In this document: one piece after another, positions 31,119 to 36,748 of the stretch
Layout of the letters: every line of letters begins with the position of its first letter
How positions within the stretch are numbered: the stretch's first letter is position 1
Assembly: GCA_041580375.1 (NCBI GenBank)
Contig: JBFGDZ010000013.1
Span: forward strand, 1-36,748
Reading direction: 5' to 3'
From: JAPUIN01 sp041580375
Lineage (GTDB): Bacteria > Acidobacteriota > Polarisedimenticolia > Gp22-AA2
Length of the DNA stretch: 36,748 nucleotides
Program-made: the position numbers and the translations under genes
Notes under the pieces: generated by a model
The model's database searches: none
The model's input: the letters and a program-made list of their open reading frames with translations, nothing else
What the model was told of the DNA's origin: nothing

Positions 31119-32944
31119 ACGAAGGCGGGACGCACTCCGACCTGAGGCGCTACCTCGATCGACTGCGTCGCGAGGGGGACCTGGTCGAGATCGAGGCGGA
31201 GGTCGATCCGCGACTCGAGGCGGCCGAGATCCACCGCCGCGTCATCGCCGCGGGCGGGCCGGCCCTCCTGTTCCGCCGCATCCGGGGATCCGGCTTTCCC
31301 GTCGTCACCAACCTGTTCGGCACGGCCCGCCGGGTCGACCTGGCCTTCGGCCGGCGCGCGAAGGATCTGCTGGCCCGCGCCGCCCGCCTTCCCGAAACGC
31401 TGCTGCCGCCGACGGCGGGACGTCTCTGGGCCCACCGCGACCTGCTCGGCGTCCTGCTGCGCACGGGGATGGCGGGGCGGCGATTCGGACCGGTGATGCA
31501 GGCGACGGAGCGGCCCCCCCGCCTCGGCCGGCTGCCGATCCTCACCACCTGGCCGCGCGACGGCGGCCCGTTCATCACGCTGTCGCTGGTCTGCACCGAG
31601 CATCCCGAGGGGCGCGGCTCGAACCTCGGCCTCTACCGCATGCAGGTCCACGACGACGCCTCCACCGGCATGCACTGGCAGATAGGAAAAGGAGGCGGGT
31701 TCCACCACGCCGTCGCCGAGGAGCGGGACCGGCCGCTGCCGGTCAGCGTGACGCTCGGGGGGCCTCCCGCCCTGATCCTGTCGGCCGCGGCGCCGCTGCC
31801 GGAGAACGTCCCGGAGCTTTTGCTCGCATCTCTGCTGCTCGGCCGGCGGCTGCCTGTCGTCCGTCCGGCGGACGGCGCCCCGCCCGTGGCGGCGGAGGCC
31901 GAGTTCGCCCTGGTCGGCCACGTGCCGCCCCGCGAGCGCCGCCCCGAGGGGCCGTTCGGCGACCACTACGGCTACTACTCGCTCGAGCATCCGTACCCGG
32001 TCCTCCGGGTCGACGCGATCCACCACCGCCGCGACGCCATCTACCCGGCCACGGTGGTCGGCAAGCCGCGGCAGGAGGACTTCTTCATCGGCGACTACCT
32101 GCAGGAGCTCCTGTCCCCCCTCTTCCCGGTCGTCATGCCGGCGGTACGCGATCTCTGGTCGTACGGCGAGACCGGCTACCACTCGCTCGCGGCCGCGGTG
32201 GTGCGGCAGCGCTACAGGCGCGAGGCGATGGCGTCGGCGTTCCGCATCCTGGGCGAGGGGCAGCTGTCGCTCACCAAGTTCCTCCTCGTCCTCGACCGGC
32301 CGATGGATCTCAAGAACTTCAGGACGGTGCTCACCGAGACGCTCCGGCGCGCCGACTTCCGCACCGACCTGTACGTCTTCTCGAACCTGTCGATGGACAG
32401 CCTCGACTACGCCGGGCCGCGCATCAACGAGGGGAGCAAGGGGGTCCTGCTCGGCGTCGGCGAGCCGGCGCGTGATCTCCCGGAGACGTTCGCCGGACCG
32501 CCCCCGCCCGGCGCGCGCGACGTGCGTGTCTTCTCGCCCGGCTGCCTGGTCGTGCAGGCCGCCCCGTTCCCGCGCGGACTCGCCCCGGGACAGGCGGCCC
32601 CCGACCTGGCCCCACTGCTGGCGCACGCATCGCTCGATCGCTGGCCGCTCGTCGTGGTCACCGACGACGCCGCCCGCGCCACGAAGAGCGTCTTCAACTT
32701 CCTCTGGTCCACCTTCACCCGCTTCGAGCCGGCGGCCGACCTGCACGGCCGCGCCGTGTCGCTGCTCCGCCACCATCCGTCCTTCGAGCCGCCGGTCGCG
32801 ATCGACGCCCGCATGAAGCCGTCGTACCCGGAGGAGCTGTTCTGCGACGAGGCGACCGCCGCCCTCGTCGCCCGGCGCTGGAAGGAATACTTCCCCGAAG
32901 GCGGCGTGGAGATGGGAGACTCCGATCGTGCGGGTCTGGATTGA
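31115..32944 (+). CDS. UbiD-family prFMN decarboxylase, menaquinone-type (MqnL-like)
   Basis: 609 residues. NLGLYRMQVHDDASTGMHWQ, the PVSVTLGGPPALILSAAAPL block and RRPEGPFGDHYGYYSLEHPY with IYPATVVGKPRQEDFF are UbiD hallmarks (prenylated-FMN and Mn site, catalytic Glu region). At ~600 residues with an extended C-terminal part it resembles the larger subgroup used in menaquinone synthesis by the futalosine route rather than E. coli UbiD (~490); that subgroup call is inference. GTG 31115 overlaps the bolA stop as GTGA; GTG 31097 is an alternative six codons upstream. No UbiX partner is present here. Confidence 0.88.
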   Translation: MNEGGTHSDLRRYLDRLRREGDLVEIEAEVDPRLEAAEIHRRVIAAGGPALLFRRIRGSGFPVVTNLFGTARRVDLAFGRRAKDLLARAARLPETLLPPTAGRLWAHRDLLGVLLRTGMAGRRFGPVMQATERPPRLGRLPILTTWPRDGGPFITLSLVCTEHPEGRGSNLGLYRMQVHDDASTGMHWQIGKGGGFHHAVAEERDRPLPVSVTLGGPPALILSAAAPLPENVPELLLASLLLGRRLPVVRPADGAPPVAAEAEFALVGHVPPRERRPEGPFGDHYGYYSLEHPYPVLRVDAIHHRRDAIYPATVVGKPRQEDFFIGDYLQELLSPLFPVVMPAVRDLWSYGETGYHSLAAAVVRQRYRREAMASAFRILGEGQLSLTKFLLVLDRPMDLKNFRTVLTETLRRADFRTDLYVFSNLSMDSLDYAGPRINEGSKGVLLGVGEPARDLPETFAGPPPPGARDVRVFSPGCLVVQAAPFPRGLAPGQAAPDLAPLLAHASLDRWPLVVVTDDAARATKSVFNFLWSTFTRFEPAADLHGRAVSLLRHHPSFEPPVAIDARMKPSYPEELFCDEATAALVARRWKEYFPEGGVEMGDSDRAGLD

Positions 32945-33034
32945 GAGAGAGCGACTGGATCGTGCACGGGGCGTGAGCGGCCCGGAGCGGGCCGTCCCGA
33001 TCTTCGCCCGCATCAGGGTGTCAGGAGCGAGCCG

Positions 33035-33643
33035 ATGAGATGGAATGTCGTCATGCACCCGGTGGTCTTCGTCCTGGCGGGGCTCGTCGCCCTGCCGCCC
33101 ACGTCCGGTCGGACGGAGGAGACGCCGGCGGACGCCCCCACGGTCTCAGTCGTCAGCCCGAAGGGATCGGGGTACTTACTGCCTCCGTACGGTGCGAAGA
33201 CGTTGATCGTCTCCATCGAGATCACAGATGTGTCGGGTCACGGAATCAACACGAGCGACGCGGGCACTCCGCGGTTCGTCGCGCCGAACCGGAATGTTCT
33301 CCTGTTTCTCGGCCACATCGTCGAGAGAAGTTCCTTTGTGAACCCTCTCGGCCAGGAGGTGATCCAGATCGTCTCGCGGATCCCCGCCGGGAAGCTCGAG
33401 ATCAGCGGCCTGATGCGCCCACCGATCGATTTCCGAACGATCCGGCCGGAGGAAGGAGAGAGGGAGTTCATCGTGCCACTCGAGGAGATGGTGGACTACG
33501 CGGGGTTCCATTTTCGCGTGGCGGATCTCCGCGGAGTGAGGTCCGATCCCGAGGCGGGGGCTCTCAGCATCGGACTGGCCCCGGCGCTCTGGGCCCCTAC
33601 GAAACAGGAGAAACCCCGAGAAGAGCATCCGGGATCGGGCTGA
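33035..33643 (+). CDS. Exported protein of unknown function
   Basis: 202 residues. The signal peptide is MRWNVVMHPVVFVLAGLVAL, with likely cleavage near the Ser/Gly after PPT. The mature part is beta-rich (TLIVSIEITDVSGHGI, NVLLFLGHIVERSSFV, KLEISGLMRP) with a charged, Pro-rich tail. I do not recognise a family. CAGGAG lies 10 nt before ATG 33035. Codon use is visibly less GC-biased than in neighbours, which may indicate recent acquisition. It ends 23 nt from the convergent M48 gene. Confidence 0.7.
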   Translation: MRWNVVMHPVVFVLAGLVALPPTSGRTEETPADAPTVSVVSPKGSGYLLPPYGAKTLIVSIEITDVSGHGINTSDAGTPRFVAPNRNVLLFLGHIVERSSFVNPLGQEVIQIVSRIPAGKLEISGLMRPPIDFRTIRPEEGEREFIVPLEEMVDYAGFHFRVADLRGVRSDPEAGALSIGLAPALWAPTKQEKPREEHPGSG

Positions 33644-33666
33644 GAGTGCCCGGCGGCGAGTCCCTC

Positions 33667-35178
33667 CTACGTCACGCCGTCAGCCGCCGCGGGGTCCACC
33701 GGCGGTTCTCCGAGATCCCGTTCCCCGAGGCCGGCGACCGCGACGATCGCGTTCCACTCGTCGGCCGGCACCTTCCCCTGGTGCAGTCGATCGACCAGCT
33801 CGAAGGGAGCGAGCGTCCGATCGCCCCTGCTCATGACCACGGGCTCTCCGGGACCCGTCCGGATCGTCCACCCCGCGTCGTGCAGGCCGACGATCATCGC
33901 CGAGGCGAGGATCTGCAGGGCGGCGAGCCGCCGTTCCTTGCGGCCGGCCGGACCGTCCCCGGGGAAGACGAGCAGCCGCGCCACCGGCGACGGATCGCGG
34001 GTGAGCGCGGCGAAGTTCGACAGGGTGATGCCGGAGAGCGCCCGTTTCTGCATCCGCACCTGGTTCCGGTACTCGGGCAGGAAGACCTTCGCTCCGCACT
34101 CCTCCCAGCGGATGGGGTTCAGCTTCGAGACCGGCTCCTCGCCGTACATGTGGATCAGCAGACTCCTCTCGAGTCGATCCGGATCGGCGAGCAGCGTGGC
34201 GGCCGGGGACGCGTCGGCCGCGGAGGCGTCACTGGGCGGATCCCCCGCGCCGAGACGTTCGAGCGCTGCGATCCTCTCGGGCAGCGGAGGATGGGTGTCG
34301 TACGGATCCCCCGCCGACTCGCCGAGAGCGACGTCACGCACGCGCGCCACCTCGGCGGCGACCCGGGGGTGGGCCACGAAGCGGGCGAATCCCTCCGCGA
34401 GGGGAGGACGGTAGCCTGCGTTCAGCGCCGGAATGATCTCCTGCATCCAGAATGCGGGGAATGCCTCGGTCAGCCCCGGCAGCGCGCGCAGCCCTCCGAT
34501 CAGGGGACGGGATCCGAACAGCCGGGCCGACAGCGCATCCGCGGCGAACTCCTGGCGCCTCGAGGTCGCGTGCGTGATGCGCAGGAACACTGCGCCGTAC
34601 CAGCGGAACGGCGCCTGCAGCAATGAATTCCCCAGGCTCTCCACGGTCCGGCCGATCGCCGCGCGCGTCCGGTAGAGGAGGGGGCCGAGGCGCGTGTCTC
34701 CCCCATGGTAATGACCGAATTCGTGCGCGATCACGCCGCGCATCTGGTCGCGCGTCAGGCCCTGCAGCAGCGGCAGCCCGAGCCCCATCACGCGCCGGCT
34801 CCCGAAGCCCATCACTCCGCCGCGCTGGCTCACCCAGGCGTTCACGTCGGGAACCAGATAGACCTCCTCCGGCATCGCCTGTCCGGTGCCGTCCGCCACC
34901 GCCCGCAGGTCCTCGAACAGCGCCGGCTGCTCGCGCTCCCCGAGCTCCGGCCCGGGCGGCTCGAACCGATCCGGCCGGGGGAGGATGGCCCACAGGATCG
35001 TCGCGGCGCCGATGAGTGCGCCGATCACGAGCCGGAGGTGAATGGTCGAGGCGACCGTCACGTCGATGTAAATGAGGTAGAGGAGCCCGCCCGCGATCGC
35101 CAGCGCGAGCCCGTAGAAACCGATCATCAGAAGGAGGGCCGAGATGGAGCGCAGGACGTAGCCGAATGAAGTGCTCAT
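33667..35178 (-). CDS. M48-family membrane zinc metallopeptidase
   Basis: 503 residues. Two membrane segments (about 12-38 and 46-66) precede the protease: MRGVIAHEFGHYHGGD holds the HExxH zinc site (H152, E153, H156), and the third ligand is the Glu in SRRQEFAADALSARLFG. This is HtpX/Ste24-like, with the active site probably cytoplasmic. The last ~180 residues are an additional unassigned domain after PYDTHPPLPERIAALERLG. ATG 35176-35178 follows GGGAGACGACCC. A promoter lies at 35238-35266. Confidence 0.9.
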   Translation of the reverse strand: MSTSFGYVLRSISALLLMIGFYGLALAIAGGLLYLIYIDVTVASTIHLRLVIGALIGAATILWAILPRPDRFEPPGPELGEREQPALFEDLRAVADGTGQAMPEEVYLVPDVNAWVSQRGGVMGFGSRRVMGLGLPLLQGLTRDQMRGVIAHEFGHYHGGDTRLGPLLYRTRAAIGRTVESLGNSLLQAPFRWYGAVFLRITHATSRRQEFAADALSARLFGSRPLIGGLRALPGLTEAFPAFWMQEIIPALNAGYRPPLAEGFARFVAHPRVAAEVARVRDVALGESAGDPYDTHPPLPERIAALERLGAGDPPSDASAADASPAATLLADPDRLERSLLIHMYGEEPVSKLNPIRWEECGAKVFLPEYRNQVRMQKRALSGITLSNFAALTRDPSPVARLLVFPGDGPAGRKERRLAALQILASAMIVGLHDAGWTIRTGPGEPVVMSRGDRTLAPFELVDRLHQGKVPADEWNAIVAVAGLGERDLGEPPVDPAAADGVT

Positions 35179-35237
35179 GGGTCGTCTCCCATGCTCGGCT
35201 CTGTGATGATGTGACGGTGAGCGGATCGCCGGGGATC

Positions 35238-35266
35238 AGCCTACGTCCGCCTCCGTGGAGAGTCAA
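35238..35266 (-). promoter_or_regulatory. Promoter of the M48 peptidase gene
   Basis: Minus strand: TTGACT (35261-35266), 17-nt spacer, TAGGCT (35238-35243). The leader would be about 50 nt. Confidence 0.6.
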
Positions 35267-35401
35267 GAGCGGCCGCGTGGTCGCGGTGCATCTAAGCGGT
35301 GTCTCGTGTAGACTTGTGTGCCGCGCTCCCGCGCGTCGGCGCCACGATTCGCGGGGCGGCACCGGGGAGGCGCTCTGGGCCAGCGAGGCGGGACGAAGCA
35401 T

Positions 35402-36748
35402 GTGAGGAGCCGGGCGCCGGCTGGGCGCCGCCCGGCGGCGGCCACGCCAGGCCACCCGGCCCGCAAGCCGCGGAGCGGTGCGACGCTGGAGTACCGCGAC
35501 GGGATCGAGCGCGAGTACGCCGACGTCCTCACCGGCGAGGCGAAGGCGGCGCTGGCGGCCCTGGCGCCGTTCGACGCCTCTCGAACGGCCCTCATGGACG
35601 AGCGCATGCGGCGACGGGCGGATCGCGCCCGGAATCGCGAGCGGATCGCCTTCCTCGACCCGGACGCGACGATCCCGGGCACCCGGATCCGGGTGCGCGA
35701 CGCCCGTGAGGGAAAATTCGACGGGTCCGCCATCCCCTCCGACCTGAAGCGCCAGTGGATCCAGGGCACCGGCCCCGCCGCGAAGCCCCGCGCCCCCCTC
35801 GAGAAGAGCATCCGCAACGTCGCCTACGCGCTGCTGTCGGGCGCCGACGGCTGGATGTTCGACGGCGAGGACGCCCTCGGGCAGATCGAGACGATGTCCC
35901 TCGACAACCAGAGGAACCTGAGGCTCGCCATTGCGAAGAGCCCCGAGTTCCTGCGCGTCGCGGAGGGGGTCGCGGAGGAGATGAACGCCTGGGGGCGGGA
36001 CTTCTTCGGGCGCCCGATCATCGACGACTGGCGGCGCCAGCTCTCCTTCACGACGAAGATCTTCCGCCCGCGCGGACTGCACCTCGACGACCGGCACGTG
36101 CGCCGCGGCGACGGCGGGGGCTTCTCTGCGTCGATCGTCGACGCGGCGCTGTACGTCGTCCTCAACCACCGGGCGCTGCGGCGCGCCGGATCGTCGATCG
36201 TGCTCTACCTGCCCAAGATTCAGACGGCCGGCGAGGCGGCCCTCTGGAACGACATCCTCGCCGCACTCGAGGCGCACCTGGGCCTGGAGACGGGAGCGAT
36301 CAAGGTCTACGTCCTGGTCGAGCAGCTGGAGGCCAGCTTCCAGCTGATGGAGATCCGGGCCGCGCTCGCCCCGCGCTTCGTCGGCTACAACACCGGCCGC
36401 TGGGACTACATCAACAGCGTGGCCGACGCCCTGGCATGGGACGCGGACTTCCTCAACCCGAACATCGACGCGATCACGATGACCTATGCCTACATGGCGG
36501 CCTACGAGGATCGCGTGAGGCGCGCGGTGAACACGCCCGATCGCAACGGGCGCTGCGCGCTCTGGCAGGGCGGCATGGAGCCGAACATCCCCGTGGGGTC
36601 GGAGAAGGGCGTCGCCGAGGGGATGGCGAAGGCTGTCGCGGGCGGGCAGCGGGAGCAGCGCGAGGGGGCGAGCGGCAAATGGGTCGCTCACTGGAAGATG
36701 GTCCACATCGTGCGACCGGTCTGGGAAGAAGCGGGCGAGGCCAATCAG
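35402..36748 (+). CDS. Malate-synthase-like protein (3' truncated by the window end)
   Basis: 449 codons are visible and the frame is open to the last base. GWMFDGEDALGQI (metal/acid region), FRPRGLHLDDRHV, SIVDAALYVVLNHRAL, LYLPKIQTAGEAALWNDIL, KVYVLVEQLEASFQLMEIRA, VGYNTGRWDYINSVADALAW and ALWQGGMEPNIPVGSE align in order with malate synthase blocks (for example GLNCGRWDYI and GGMAAFIP in the A form), though well diverged. The family condenses glyoxylate and acetyl-CoA in the glyoxylate shunt. The catalytic Asp and C-terminal plug would lie beyond the window. The start is uncertain: GTG 35402 is the furthest plausible; the first ~28 residues are low-complexity basic. No isocitrate lyase is visible. 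Confidence 0.85.
   Translation, partial: MRSRAPAGRRPAAATPGHPARKPRSGATLEYRDGIEREYADVLTGEAKAALAALAPFDASRTALMDERMRRRADRARNRERIAFLDPDATIPGTRIRVRDAREGKFDGSAIPSDLKRQWIQGTGPAAKPRAPLEKSIRNVAYALLSGADGWMFDGEDALGQIETMSLDNQRNLRLAIAKSPEFLRVAEGVAEEMNAWGRDFFGRPIIDDWRRQLSFTTKIFRPRGLHLDDRHVRRGDGGGFSASIVDAALYVVLNHRALRRAGSSIVLYLPKIQTAGEAALWNDILAALEAHLGLETGAIKVYVLVEQLEASFQLMEIRAALAPRFVGYNTGRWDYINSVADALAWDADFLNPNIDAITMTYAYMAAYEDRVRRAVNTPDRNGRCALWQGGMEPNIPVGSEKGVAEGMAKAVAGGQREQREGASGKWVAHWKMVHIVRPVWEEAGEANQ

Noticed and set aside
1..36748. CRISPR arrays, tRNA or rRNA genes, insertion sequences, phage or toxin-antitoxin genes
   Set aside because: I read both strands for these and saw no supporting pattern.

Overview
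The window is about 37 kb of very GC-rich bacterial chromosome (I estimate near 70% G+C, not computed). It is densely coded, with short intergenic gaps and no rRNA, tRNA, CRISPR array, insertion sequence or prophage that I can see. The gene set suggests a member of the Acidobacteriota or a neighbouring high-GC lineage: a GWxTD-domain protein, a CRTAC1/ASPIC-UnbV protein beside a membrane multiheme cytochrome with TPRs, MglA/MglB, two ornithine-cyclodeaminase-like genes, sigma-54-type activators and a UbiD-family decarboxylase. The phylum is an inference from gene content only.

Layout. 1-1110: 3' part of a HExxH-motif protein resembling peptide beta-hydroxylases. 1129-5744 (minus): membrane pentaheme cytochrome/TPR protein, translationally coupled (GTGA) to a lipoprotein-like CRTAC1 protein. 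5877-6254 (minus): small exported protein with its own promoter and a clear intrinsic terminator. 6362-10165: cca, a class I aminotransferase whose tail runs antisense into cca, and a first OCD/mu-crystallin gene. 10257-11583: a small unknown, a single-domain response regulator and a cysteine-cluster protein. 11802-12911: mglB-mglA. 13019-13162: a 144-nt nested inverted repeat. 13170-15065 (minus): PMT/ArnT-type glycosyltransferase with TPRs. 15191-17324: rplU-rpmA-obgE-rsfS. 17379-22509: sigma-54-activator-like gene, DksA/TraR zinc finger, a LapA-LapB fusion, gpmI and comF, closely spaced. 22499-24739: zinc-ribbon protein, cyclophilin-like protein, small unknown. 24905-28177: GWxTD protein, yvcK, S24/S26-type peptidase. 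28390-32944: NtrC-type regulator with a degenerate receiver, second OCD gene, BolA, UbiD-type decarboxylase. 33035-35178: exported unknown and M48 peptidase. 35402-36748: 5' part of a malate-synthase-like gene.

Regulation. Eleven sites show a TTGAcw-like -35 and a TAnnnT -10 separated by 16-18 nt, and these decide several start codons. A second group of genes (cca, both OCD genes, the glycosyltransferase) has a TAnnnT box 6-7 nt before the start codon, with no Shine-Dalgarno and no -35. That is the arrangement expected of leaderless mRNAs.

Most unusual points: the nested inverted repeat between mglA and the glycosyltransferase; the one-chain LapA-LapB fusion; an NtrC-type regulator whose phosphoacceptor Asp is Ala; a receiver-less activator whose Walker B Glu is Gly; a cyclophilin domain without its catalytic Arg; and the five-heme membrane/TPR protein coupled to CRTAC1. 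I see no clearly new multi-gene defence or mobile system.
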